A DNA stretch of 64,000 bases from Pseudarthrobacter sulfonivorans (GTDB lineage: Bacteria; Actinomycetota; Actinomycetes; Actinomycetales; Micrococcaceae). Of the stretch, positions 32,598 through 40,728 are shown one piece after another (position 1 is the first letter of the stretch; each line of letters opens with the position of its first letter). The stretch spans positions 1 to 64,000 of the forward strand of contig NZ_JACXBW010000016.1 in the NCBI RefSeq assembly GCF_014712225.1, given 5' to 3'. The translations under genes were made by a program, and so were the position numbers. The notes under the pieces were generated by a model. That model saw only the letters and a list, made by a program, of their open reading frames with translations. It was not told the DNA's origin and did not search any database.

Positions 32598-33065
32598 ATG
32601 ACCCAGAAACTCCTCGCCGGAACCCAGGCCCCCGATTTCGCACTGCTGAACGCCGACGGCCACAAGGTCTCCCTATCCGATTACCGCGGACGCAACGTCG
32701 TTGTGTACTTCTACCCAAAAGCCGCCACCCCCGGCTGCACCACTGAGGCCTGCGACTTCCGCGACAACCTCGCCAGCCTCCAGTCCTCCGGCTACGAAGT
32801 CCTGGGCATCTCCCCCGACGCCCCCGAGAGGTTGGCCGCCTTTGCGGACGATTTCGCCCTGACGTTCCCGCTGCTCTCCGACGAGGACCACGCCGTGGCG
32901 CAGGCCTACGGCGCCTGGGGCGAAAAGATACTGAACGGCGAAGTGGTGGAAGGCCTGGTCCGTTCCACCGTGGTGCTCGACGCCGAAGGCAAGGTCACGC
33001 TCACCCAGTACCAGATCCAGGCCCAGGGCCACGTCGCAGCGCTCAAGGCGGAGCTGGGCGTTTGA
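32598..33065 (+). CDS. bcp: Thioredoxin-dependent thiol peroxidase (Bcp/PrxQ)
   Basis: A 155-residue peroxiredoxin reducing H2O2 and organic peroxides. 'LLAGTQAPDFAL' opens the thioredoxin fold, and 'YFYPKAATPGCTTEACDFRD' contains the peroxidatic Cys (~46) and, five residues on, the resolving Cys of PrxQ alpha-type enzymes. 'LLSDEDHAVAQAYGAWGEK' and 'RSTVVLDAEG' complete the family pattern. ATG 32598 follows AAGGA. A 69-base gap separates it from the winged-helix gene. Urate oxidase and xanthine dehydrogenase both produce peroxide, which may explain the neighbourhood, though a separate promoter is likely. Confidence 0.92.
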   Translation: MTQKLLAGTQAPDFALLNADGHKVSLSDYRGRNVVVYFYPKAATPGCTTEACDFRDNLASLQSSGYEVLGISPDAPERLAAFADDFALTFPLLSDEDHAVAQAYGAWGEKILNGEVVEGLVRSTVVLDAEGKVTLTQYQIQAQGHVAALKAELGV

Positions 33066-33128
33066 CGGCTGGGCACCTAGCGGTTGGGTGTCTATCAGCT
33101 GGGCACACGTAACCGCCGGGCGTCGTAG

Positions 33129-33899
33129 TTACGCAGCGAGCCGGCCGAGGCAGTAGTTTTTGGCGAAGTGCCGGACATGCCGTGGCAGCCGCGGATAGAC
33201 CAGCGCGGACCAGCGGGTGGTGAGGTCGAAAAGGCGGCCGTGACACTCACTCCAGGGCAGCCCGTACCCGCACCGAAGATGATCGGGCAAGAGGCCAGCG
33301 GTGATGAACCGGATCAATGGCATGCTCAGCCGGAGCCAGAGCGGGCCGGTTGGCGGGTAGAGCAGATCGCGGCCTACGCGGACGGCGACGTCGTCCAGCT
33401 CAAGCGACTGCATCCGTGCGTACCAATACGTCCTGAAGGCTGCACGGTCGGCCGGCCACAGGTCCGCTGGCAACTGCAGGACGGTGCCCATCCTTGCATA
33501 GTCCTGGTACATGAGCTCGGCGTTCTCGTCATCCAGCGGGCCGTAGATTTTGTCGTAGATAGTCACCGCTGTGTCGTAGAGGGTGGCCACCACCCAGAGC
33601 TGTGACTCGGCGTCGAAAGCGCTGTAGCCGTGCGAGCCGGCGCCGGGCTTCCGGCGTACCGGGCCGTGCGCCTTGTTCACGCTGCGGCGCACGGCGGCGA
33701 CCTGGGCATCGGTGCCGTACCTCACCGCGTAAACGTACGTGAGGGTGGCCCGGAACCGGTCAAACGGCCGGGCAACAAAATCGCTGTGCTCGGCCACACC
33801 GTGGCCCACCGCCGGATTCGCGATCTGCAGCAAAATGGCGCGGCCGGCCCCCGCGAGCAGAACGCCTTCCGCTCCGATGTCAGCCATGTTGCGCTCCAT
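33129..33899 (-). CDS. MpaB/DUF2236-family oxygenase-like protein
   Basis: A 256-residue all-helical protein of the DUF2236 family: 'EGVLLAGAGRAILLQIANPAVGHGVAEHSDFVARPFDRFRATLTYVYAVRYGT' at the N-terminus and 'AESQLWVVATLYDTAVTIYDKIYG' further on. Family members include latex-clearing protein Lcp and the fungal oxygenase MpaB, which bind heme through a conserved His; the His in 'GHGVAEHSDF' is the candidate. The substrate is unknown. ATG 33899 is the first start; the ATG four codons later is equally possible. It stands alone, convergent with bcp. Confidence 0.78.
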   Translation of the reverse strand: MERNMADIGAEGVLLAGAGRAILLQIANPAVGHGVAEHSDFVARPFDRFRATLTYVYAVRYGTDAQVAAVRRSVNKAHGPVRRKPGAGSHGYSAFDAESQLWVVATLYDTAVTIYDKIYGPLDDENAELMYQDYARMGTVLQLPADLWPADRAAFRTYWYARMQSLELDDVAVRVGRDLLYPPTGPLWLRLSMPLIRFITAGLLPDHLRCGYGLPWSECHGRLFDLTTRWSALVYPRLPRHVRHFAKNYCLGRLAA

Positions 33900-33973
33900 G
33901 CCCCACCATACCGAGAATCCCTGCGGCCGGTACAGAGACCGGCCCCCAACTCATCCATCGCTGAGCGCCCAAC

Positions 33974-34090
33974 ATCGGTGGTTGAGCTTGCACCCGCCCG
34001 GTGCTTGAGCGCGAAGATCGGTGGTTGAGCTTGCACCCGCCCGGTGGTTGAGCCTGTCGAAGCCGGGTTTCGACAGGCTCAACCACCGGG
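33974..34090. repeat. Direct and inverted repeat cluster (GGTTGAGC family)
   Basis: A 30-base unit starting ATCGGTGGTTGAGCTTGC occurs twice, identical, at 33974-34003 and 34017-34046. It overlaps a perfect 22-base inverted repeat (arms 34040-34061 and 34069-34090; core GGTTGAGCCTGTCGAA). The core is related to 13983-14033. I recall this palindrome as very abundant in Arthrobacter and relatives. It lies between the DUF2236 gene start and the end of the polyol operon and may serve as its terminator. Confidence 0.85.
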
Positions 34091-34104
34091 CCGACGTAAT
34101 CCCG

Positions 34105-35061
34105 TCAGGCCTGCAGCGGTACCGACAACGTACCGAGCTCCGTCGAGTCCGGCGGGTTGGCCCCCGGCCGGGAGCAGGTGATGGCTGCGGCGCGGTTGGC
34201 GTAGGCGGCGAGCGACCGCAGATCATCTACCATCAGGGCATGCAGCCGTGGCCGGCCAGCAGCGCCAAGTGCTTTGAGTTGGTCCAGGCCGGCGATGAGC
34301 GCGGCCATGAAAGAGTCCCCGGCGCCTACGGTGTCTGCCACAGTAATGGCTTCGGCCGCCATCTCGACCCTGCCGTGGCGGGACAGGATGACCGGACCGG
34401 CGGCGCCGCGCGTCATGGCCACCACTGCCGGCCCGAGTTCCAGCCATGCTGAAAGTGACTGCTCCGGCGTCCGGTCCGGGTAGAGCCAGGCCAGGTCCTC
34501 ATCGCTGGCTTTGACGATGTCGCTGGCGGCGACAAAGCGTTCCGCCTGCCCGCGTGCCGCAGCCACATCCGGGCTGATCCCGGGACGGCAATTCGGATCG
34601 TAGCTGATGCTCGCGTGCTCCCCCGCTGCTGCCAGGAGCGCAAGCGTGGCCTGGTCTCCGGGAGCAACCGCGGCCGCGATGGAGCCCGTGTGGACATGGC
34701 GGGAACGCTGCACGGCGTCAAGGGCGGGAAGGGCTGCCCCGTTGATGTCCCAGCTGATGTTGAACGCGTACGTGGCGGCGCCGTCGGGACTGAGCGTGGC
34801 TGTCGCCGTCGACGTCGGTGCGCTGCCACCCCTGATCGCCGCGACGCCATTGGCGTTGAGGTGGCCTTCGATCAAATCGCCGTAAGGGTCGTCGGCGTAG
34901 TGCGTCACGAGCGTGGTCGCCAGGCCCAGCCGGGCCGTCCCCACCGCCACGTTCAGGGGACTCCCGCCCGGGTGCGCCTGCGTGGAAGTCCCATGGGGAG
35001 GCGCCTCCCGGTGCGGGCCGCTGATGATGTCCACCAGCGATTCGCCGATAACGGTGATCAT
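34105..35061 (-). CDS. PfkB-family carbohydrate kinase (probable fructokinase)
   Basis: A 318-residue ribokinase-fold sugar kinase. The N-terminal 'ITVIGESLVDII' and 'PGGSPLNVAVGTARLG' form the substrate side; the C-terminal 'ADTVGAGDSFMAALIAGL' carries the anion hole and catalytic Asp. Start: ATG 35061, or TTG 35067, which would overlap the dehydrogenase stop. It is last in the polyol operon; fructose made from sorbitol or mannitol by the preceding dehydrogenase is the logical substrate. The exact sugar is inferred from context. Confidence 0.85.
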   Translation of the reverse strand: MITVIGESLVDIISGPHREAPPHGTSTQAHPGGSPLNVAVGTARLGLATTLVTHYADDPYGDLIEGHLNANGVAAIRGGSAPTSTATATLSPDGAATYAFNISWDINGAALPALDAVQRSRHVHTGSIAAAVAPGDQATLALLAAAGEHASISYDPNCRPGISPDVAAARGQAERFVAASDIVKASDEDLAWLYPDRTPEQSLSAWLELGPAVVAMTRGAAGPVILSRHGRVEMAAEAITVADTVGAGDSFMAALIAGLDQLKALGAAGRPRLHALMVDDLRSLAAYANRAAAITCSRPGANPPDSTELGTLSVPLQA

Positions 35062-35063
35062 GG

Positions 35064-36122
35064 TCAACGGCCCGGGTACACAACGGCCTTGAGCTGGCCG
35101 GCCTGCTTGCCCGCTTTCAGGGCCTCCTCAGACTCGGCGAGCGCAAACCGGCCGGTCACCAGGATGTCGAGGTCCACCTTGCCGTCGGCGATCAGCTGGA
35201 TGGCCAGCGGCCAGGTGTTGGTGTACCGGAAGACGCCGGACAGCCAGATCTCCCGGTTCTGGATGAACGACACGGGGAGTTCCACATCGTCCGCCCCGAG
35301 CCCCACCAGGATCACACGGCCCGCAGGCCCCACGGCTTTAATCCCGGAACGGACGGCCTGCGGGGCGCCGGACGCGTCGATGAACGCATCGACGTCGAGC
35401 CCTTCCACACTGTCCGTTTTCGCGTTCAGGGCGTGCGTTGCCCCGTGCTGGAGGGCGAAGTCCAGCCGGTCTTCGGCGATGTCCGTGATGTAGATTTCCG
35501 TGGCACCGAAGGCCCGGGCGGCCTGGGCCGCGATGATGCCGATGGGCCCGGCGCCGGCGATCAGGACCCGGCTGCCGGGCTTGATTTCGGCGCGCTCACA
35601 GGCCCAAAGACCCACGGAGAGCGGCTCGATGAGGGCGGCCGCCTCGTCGCTGACGCTGTCCGGGATGTCGTAGGCGAAGTCAGACTGGATGGTCACGTAC
35701 TCGGCGAAGGCGCCGTCGATCGGCGGGGTGGCGTAGAACTCGATGTCCGGGCAGAGGTTGTAGCGCCCGGCTTTGCACTGCTTGCACTTGCGGCAGGGGC
35801 GCTGGGGTTCGACGGCGACCCGGTTGCCGATGCGGGCGGGGTCCACGGCGCTTCCGACGGCGGCGATCCGGCCGGAGAGTTCGTGGCCGAGGATCAGCGG
35901 GTGGTCCACCACGTAGGGGCCGATCCGGCCGTGCTCGTAGTAGTGCACGTCGCTGCCGCAGACGCCGACGGCCGCGACCTGCACCAGGACCTGGTCGGCG
36001 TCGAGCTGCGGGAGGGGCAGGGTTTCCATGGCCATGTCCCCCTGGCTCTTGAGGATGTTGGCGCGCATGGTGGCGGGGAGCTCGGGGCTGGCAGCGGGGG
36101 CATGGGTGGTCGAGGTGGTCAT
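35064..36122 (-). CDS. Zinc-dependent polyol dehydrogenase (sorbitol/xylitol dehydrogenase-like)
   Basis: A 352-residue medium-chain dehydrogenase. 'GVCGSDVHYYEHGRIGPYVVDHPLILGHE' carries the catalytic zinc ligands and the HYYEHGRIG run of the sorbitol/xylitol dehydrogenase group. A structural-zinc loop with four Cys follows (CRKCKQCKAGRYNLC), then the NAD-binding 'VLIAGAGPIGIIAAQAARAFGATEIYITDI'. It would oxidise a polyol to a ketose that the next gene's kinase phosphorylates. AAGGAG precedes ATG 36122. It lies 40 bases after the permease gene in the same operon. Confidence 0.88.
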   Translation of the reverse strand: MTTSTTHAPAASPELPATMRANILKSQGDMAMETLPLPQLDADQVLVQVAAVGVCGSDVHYYEHGRIGPYVVDHPLILGHELSGRIAAVGSAVDPARIGNRVAVEPQRPCRKCKQCKAGRYNLCPDIEFYATPPIDGAFAEYVTIQSDFAYDIPDSVSDEAAALIEPLSVGLWACERAEIKPGSRVLIAGAGPIGIIAAQAARAFGATEIYITDIAEDRLDFALQHGATHALNAKTDSVEGLDVDAFIDASGAPQAVRSGIKAVGPAGRVILVGLGADDVELPVSFIQNREIWLSGVFRYTNTWPLAIQLIADGKVDLDILVTGRFALAESEEALKAGKQAGQLKAVVYPGR

Positions 36123-36162
36123 GGGAGTACTCCTTCTACGAATTCGAAAGTCGGGGTGCCAG

Positions 36163-37080
36163 CTATTTCACGGCGCCGAGGGAGAGACCCTGGACAAGCT
36201 TGTCCTGGGCGGCGAACCCGGCGAACAGCACCGGCAGGGAGATGACGACGGCGGCGGCGCAGACCTTCGCGAGGAAGAGGCCCTGGCCGGAGACGAAGCC
36301 GGTGAGGAAGACGGGTGCGGTTCCTGCCACCACCCCGGTGAGGACCCGGGCCAGGAGCAGTTCGTTCCAGCTGAAGATGAAGCAGATCAGGGCGGTTGCG
36401 GCGATTCCGGGCATGGCCACGGGGGCGATGATCTTGCGGAGCGTCAGCAGCAGGCCTGCGCCGTCAATCTGGGCGGCTTCGAGCATTTCCTCCGGCACTT
36501 CGGCGAGGAAGGACCGCATCATCCAGACGGCGATGGGCAGGTTCATGGACGTGTACATCAGGATCAGGAACCAGATGTTGTCCAGGGCGCCGACGGTCCT
36601 CGCGAAGAGGTAGAGCGGCAGGATCGCCGCCACCACCGGCATCATCTTGGTGGAGAGGAAGAAGAACATCACGTCCGTCCACTTCTTCACGGGCCGGATG
36701 GACAGCGCGTAGGCCGCCGGGATCGCGAGGACCAGGACAAGGACCGTGGACAGGATCGACGCGGTGGCGGAGTTGATCAGCGACGGCCAGGGGCTGACGC
36801 CGGACGTTTGCCCGAAGAACTCCCGGTACGCGTCAAGGGTGAGGTTCGCGGCGATGGACGGCGGGTTGGTGGCGGCGTCGGTTTCGGAGTGGAAGGACGT
36901 CAGGATCATCCACAGGACCGGCGCGACGAAAAGCAGTGCCAGTAGCCATGCTGCCAGGCCGGCGGCGGTGTTGTTGCGGGTGGGATCCATGCGGGACTTG
37001 CCGCGTTTGCGGGTGCCGGTGTTCAAGGCGGTGGGGCCAGCGGACGTATTGCGGGGTGCGGCCGGGGTGAGCGTGCTCAT
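36163..37080 (-). CDS. Polyol/sugar ABC transporter permease (second, MalG-like)
   Basis: A 305-residue inner-membrane component with a long cytosolic N-terminus (about 35 residues) and six helices. The EAA loop 'EEMLEAAQIDGAGLLLTLRKIIAPVAMPGI' contacts the ATPase. 'LSTKMMPVVAAILPLYLFARTVG' is typical of the SmoG/MalG type. The ATG at 37080 overlaps the upstream permease stop by 4 bases (ATGA), which fixes the start although the frame is open further upstream. Confidence 0.9.
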   Translation of the reverse strand: MSTLTPAAPRNTSAGPTALNTGTRKRGKSRMDPTRNNTAAGLAAWLLALLFVAPVLWMILTSFHSETDAATNPPSIAANLTLDAYREFFGQTSGVSPWPSLINSATASILSTVLVLVLAIPAAYALSIRPVKKWTDVMFFFLSTKMMPVVAAILPLYLFARTVGALDNIWFLILMYTSMNLPIAVWMMRSFLAEVPEEMLEAAQIDGAGLLLTLRKIIAPVAMPGIAATALICFIFSWNELLLARVLTGVVAGTAPVFLTGFVSGQGLFLAKVCAAAVVISLPVLFAGFAAQDKLVQGLSLGAVK

Positions 37081-38045
37081 CGTGCTGCCTCTTTCTTGAA
37101 GAGCGAAAAGACGGTGCGGAGGGCGAAGGTGGCCACGATGATGGTGCCGATGACCACCACGACGCCGGCTGCGGAGGCCAGGCCGTATTCGTTGGCGAAG
37201 TAGAACGTCTGGTAAATGGCGTAGGGCAGGTTGGCTGTGCCCAGTCCGCCCGCAGTGAGGGTGAAGACGGCGTCGAAGTTCTGCACGATGTAGATCGCTC
37301 CGAGGAGGCCGCCGAGCTCCAGGTACTGGCGCAGGTGCGGCAGCGTGAGGTGCCGGAAGATGGCCCAGGGTGTGGCGCCGTCCATCTGCGCTGCTTCGAC
37401 GGTGTCCATGGGACGTGACTGCAGGCCCGCGAGCAGGATGAGCATCATGAAGGGGGTCCACTGCCAGACCAAGGACACGATGACGGCCATCATCGGCGCC
37501 TGGGACAGCAGGTCCAGCTGGGGCGCCGTGGCGCTGCCGAAGAGTGACCACACCCAGGTCAGGATGCCGTTGATCAGCCCATAGGTGGGGTTGAGGAGGG
37601 CATGCTTCCAGATGAGGGCGGCAGCCACGGGCACCACCAGGAACGGTGCGATCAGCAGGGTCCGGGCCAGTCCGCGGCCGATGAACTTCTTGTCCAGCAG
37701 CAGGGCCAAACCCAGGCCGACGAGCAGGCTAATCAGGACCACGGAGACGGTGAGGAGGATGGTGGTGAAGATCGCCTGCCGCAGATCCGGGTCCGTGAGG
37801 ACCGTTGCGTAGTTCTCGAGGCCGGCGAAGGCGGTCTTGTCAGGGCTCAGGCTGTTCCAGTTCAGGAACGAGATGATCAGTGTCACCACGAACGGAAGCT
37901 GGGTGACAACAATAAGGAAGATCAGGGCCGGAAGCAGCGGTGCGCGCCGGGCCCAGGCCAGGGCGCGTTCGCGCGACCGGGCGTTTCGTGTTGGTTTGGC
38001 TGCGTGGTGTCCCGGGCGGGAGATGCGCGCCGTTGCGGTAGTCAT
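37077..38045 (-). CDS. Polyol/sugar ABC transporter permease (first, MalF-like)
   Basis: A 322-residue permease with a basic N-terminus, six helices and the EAA motif 'MDTVEAAQMDGATPWAIFRHLTLPHLRQYL'. 'LPALIFLIVVTQLPFVVTLIISFLNWN' is the first membrane segment, as in SmoF-type polyol transporters. It pairs with the overlapping MalG-like gene and follows the binding protein by 26 bases. Confidence 0.9.
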   Translation of the reverse strand: MTTATARISRPGHHAAKPTRNARSRERALAWARRAPLLPALIFLIVVTQLPFVVTLIISFLNWNSLSPDKTAFAGLENYATVLTDPDLRQAIFTTILLTVSVVLISLLVGLGLALLLDKKFIGRGLARTLLIAPFLVVPVAAALIWKHALLNPTYGLINGILTWVWSLFGSATAPQLDLLSQAPMMAVIVSLVWQWTPFMMLILLAGLQSRPMDTVEAAQMDGATPWAIFRHLTLPHLRQYLELGGLLGAIYIVQNFDAVFTLTAGGLGTANLPYAIYQTFYFANEYGLASAAGVVVVIGTIIVATFALRTVFSLFKKEAAR

Positions 38046-38071
38046 GATGTCCTCCTGCGGTTCGGTTGTTG

Positions 38072-39418
38072 CTACTTGTACTTATTGCCGATTTTTTGGG
38101 CGGCTTCCTGGCCCTTGGCCAGCGCATCCGCCACGGAGCCCTGGCCAGCGATGGCCGAGCTCACACCCTGGGAGACGTTGGTGCCCAGGGCCGCGAACTC
38201 GGGAATGCCGACAAACTGGATGCCGACGGCGGGACGTGGCTGCGCGCCGGGGTTTTTCGGGTCAGCGTTCTCAATGGCGAAGCGTTCGGCCTCGAAGAAC
38301 GGCGCCGCCTTCTGGAATTCCGCATTCTCATAGGTGGAGATGCGCTTGCCGGAGGGGACCTTCGCCCAGCCGAGCTTTGAGGCCACGAGTGCCTCGTACT
38401 CCTTCGAGCTGGCCCAGGAGATGAATTTCCCGGCGGCATCCTGCTTCTTTGATGCCGCCTGCATCGCCCAGGACCAGGTCCACAGCCAGCCGGAGGACTT
38501 GGTTTCCTTGACCGGCGCCTGGGCGTAGCCGATCTTCCCCTTCACCGGTGACGAGTCAGCTTCCAGGGCGCCTGCGGCCGAGGTGGCGTCGTACCACATG
38601 GCCACTTTGCTCTGGCTCAGGTTGTTCAGGCACTCGGTGAAGCCTGCCTGCGCGGCGCCTGCTTCGCCGTGCTCGCGGACCAGCTTGGTGTAGAACTCCA
38701 CAGCTGCGGTGAATTCGGGGCTGTTGACCTGTGCGTTCCAGTCCTTGTCGAACCAGGTGCCGCCGAAGGTGTTCACCACGGTAGTCAGCGGGGCGAAGAC
38801 CTGGCCCCAGCCCGGCTGGCCGCGCAGGCAGATGCCCTTCATCCCCGGAGCCGCCCCGTCCACCTTGGCAGCGATGTCCGCGACCTCATCCCAGGTGGGC
38901 TTCGACGGCATGGTCAGGCCCTTCGAGTCCAGGATGTCTTTCCGGTACATGAGGAAGGACGATTCGCCGTAAAACGGTTCGCCGTACAGCTTGCCGTCCG
39001 CGCCGGTGAGGGAAGCGGTGTAGGCGGGCAGGATATCTTTTTGGTCAAACTTCGCGTCGCTGGCCACATTGTCCAGCGGTGCGAGCCAGCCGTTGGCGGA
39101 GTAGAACGGGATCTCGTAGTTGGACAGCGAGGCGACGTCGTACTGGCCGGCCTGGCTGGAGAACTCCTGGCTGATCTTCGCCCGGACGTCGTTCTCCGGA
39201 AGGATGGTGTAGTTGACCCGGATGCCGGTCTCCTTGGTGAAGTTATCAGCGGTGAGCCGCTGAAGGTCCTCCATCTGGGGGTTGTTCACCATCAGGACAT
39301 TGATGCTTTTCGGGTCTCCGGCTGAATTACCGCCGCCGGCACCTGCACAGGCCGTGGCACTCAGTGCGACGCACAAAGCGCCGGCGGCGAGGGTTGCAGC
39401 ACGCATTTTTGGGCGCAT
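38072..39418 (-). CDS. Polyol/sugar ABC transporter substrate-binding lipoprotein
   Basis: A 448-residue family-1 solute-binding protein. The signal peptide ends in a lipobox (SATAC, Cys ~24) for lipid anchoring outside the membrane. The mature part has 'INVLMVNNPQMEDLQRLTADNFTKETGIRVNYTILPENDVRAKI' and 'GQYDVASLSNYEIPFYSANGWLAPLD', matching SmoE-like polyol receptors. AAAGGAG precedes ATG 39418. It is first gene of the operon, divergent from an AraC regulator (273-base gap). No ATPase gene is present, so the transporter probably shares a multi-sugar ATPase (MsiK type) encoded elsewhere. Confidence 0.9.
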   Translation of the reverse strand: MRPKMRAATLAAGALCVALSATACAGAGGGNSAGDPKSINVLMVNNPQMEDLQRLTADNFTKETGIRVNYTILPENDVRAKISQEFSSQAGQYDVASLSNYEIPFYSANGWLAPLDNVASDAKFDQKDILPAYTASLTGADGKLYGEPFYGESSFLMYRKDILDSKGLTMPSKPTWDEVADIAAKVDGAAPGMKGICLRGQPGWGQVFAPLTTVVNTFGGTWFDKDWNAQVNSPEFTAAVEFYTKLVREHGEAGAAQAGFTECLNNLSQSKVAMWYDATSAAGALEADSSPVKGKIGYAQAPVKETKSSGWLWTWSWAMQAASKKQDAAGKFISWASSKEYEALVASKLGWAKVPSGKRISTYENAEFQKAAPFFEAERFAIENADPKNPGAQPRPAVGIQFVGIPEFAALGTNVSQGVSSAIAGQGSVADALAKGQEAAQKIGNKYK

Positions 39419-39691
39419 TAAGGACTCCTTTGTTCTAAGGGGGGTGCACAGCCTGCTCGCGTCGACTGCTTTATCGACGTACCGGGCTGCAGGGGCCGGT
39501 CATCGGGGTTTCGATGTGCCGGGCTGGTCTTCCTCAACTGTAGGTGTGTGGGGTAGGGCACAACTAGCGCCGTGCATGCTCATTTCTGATACAAATTTTC
39601 CCTACCGGACGGCGGGCGGCAGGCGCTACTGTGGGAAGGCGCCCCACGGTGCTGTCCATTTTTCATAACCGCGGATGCCTGGAGTACGAGC

Positions 39692-40615
39692 ATGAGCACG
39701 GCAGTTCCCACCGACGGAGCAACAGCCAGGCTGGCCGAGAGGCTGCTGGGAATGCGCGCCAACAGGGAAGTCATCCCGCCCGACCCGGACCATTCGGTCC
39801 GGTGGCACGAGCATGACTACCCCACAGCGGCAGCCCGCTGGAACTACCACCCCGAGTACGAGATCCACCTGATCCGGAAGGGCACCGGCAAGTTCATCGT
39901 GGGAGACCACATCGGCACCTTCGAGGCCGGGCACGTGTCCCTGGTGGGATCAGGACTGCCCCACGACTGGGTCAGCGACCTGGAGCCCGGCGAGGTCATT
40001 GAGGGCAGGGATGCCCTGATCCAGTTCGATGGAAAGTGGGTGGAGCAGACCGCGGAACTTGTTCCGGAACTGGCCGAGGTCAAGCCCCTGCTGGAACAGT
40101 CCGCGCGCGGGATCGAGTTCCTGGGGCGTACGGCCGAGGCCGCGGCGGCGGCCATCGAAGCCATGGGGGTGTCCACCGGGCTGGCGCGGCTGCACCACCT
40201 CCTGGAACTGTTCGCGGTGCTTTCGCGTGCACCGCAGGAGGAGCGGCGCTACCTGGCGGAAGAATGGTTCAGGCCCCAGCTGGATGGCCAGGCCGCGGCC
40301 GTGGTGGATATCGTCCTTGAGTATGTCTTCAGCAACCATGCCGGCAGTGTGAAGATGTCCGAGGCGGCCGCCCTGGTGGGCATGCCCGAACCGACATTTT
40401 CGAAATACTTCAAACGTGCCACCGGGCAGAATTTCAGCGACCTGGTCCGCAAGCTTCGGCTCGCCCATGCCCGGCGCCTGCTGGAGCACAGCGACAAAGC
40501 CATCGCGGACATTTGCTATGAAGTCGGGTTCTCCAACTTGTCCAACTTCAACAGGCACTTTCTGAACGACGCCGGCGAAACGCCGCGGCAGTACCGGCAA
40601 CGGACGCAGGACTGA
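39692..40615 (+). CDS. AraC-family transcriptional regulator
   Basis: A 307-residue regulator with an N-terminal cupin-like sensor (residues ~25-110; 'YHPEYEIHLIRKGTGKFIVGDHIGTFEAGHVSLVGSGLPHDW') and a C-terminal double helix-turn-helix (about 205-305; 'SEAAALVGMPEPTFSKYFKRATGQNFSDLVRKLRLAHARRLLEHSDKAIADICYEVGFSNLSNFNRHF'). It is divergent from the polyol operon and is the likely activator of it. GGAG stands 8 bases before ATG 39692. It ends toward the LLM-type gene. Confidence 0.9.
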   Translation: MSTAVPTDGATARLAERLLGMRANREVIPPDPDHSVRWHEHDYPTAAARWNYHPEYEIHLIRKGTGKFIVGDHIGTFEAGHVSLVGSGLPHDWVSDLEPGEVIEGRDALIQFDGKWVEQTAELVPELAEVKPLLEQSARGIEFLGRTAEAAAAAIEAMGVSTGLARLHHLLELFAVLSRAPQEERRYLAEEWFRPQLDGQAAAVVDIVLEYVFSNHAGSVKMSEAAALVGMPEPTFSKYFKRATGQNFSDLVRKLRLAHARRLLEHSDKAIADICYEVGFSNLSNFNRHFLNDAGETPRQYRQRTQD

Positions 40616-40658
40616 CCGGGGCCGCCGTCGGACCCCCGCGGGCAGTGCAGGTGAGGTC

Positions 40659-40685
40659 GACGACGGCGGGCCTCCCGCCGTCGTC
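40659..40685. terminator. Convergent terminator of the GACGACGGCGGG hairpin family
   Basis: A perfect 12-bp stem (GACGACGGCGGG / CCCGCCGTCGTC) with a CCT loop between the AraC gene stop and the stop of the LLM gene on the other strand. Confidence 0.8.
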
Positions 40686-40694
40686 CGTTGCAGC

Positions 40695-40728
40695 AGTTGC
40701 AGTTGCAGTTGCAGTTGCAGTTGCAGTT
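40695..40728. repeat. Hexanucleotide tandem repeat (AGTTGC)5.7
   Basis: Five exact AGTTGC units plus four bases, running into the TAA stop of the LLM gene (read on the minus strand as CTGCAA repeats just after the stop). Such perfect short tandem repeats are rare in this DNA and can change length by slippage. The protein end is fixed by the stop before the repeat. Confidence 0.9.

Noticed and set aside
40695..40728. Hexamer repeat or the 33974-34046 repeats as a CRISPR remnant
   Set aside because: Units are too short or only two in number, spacers are not unique, and no cas genes are present.
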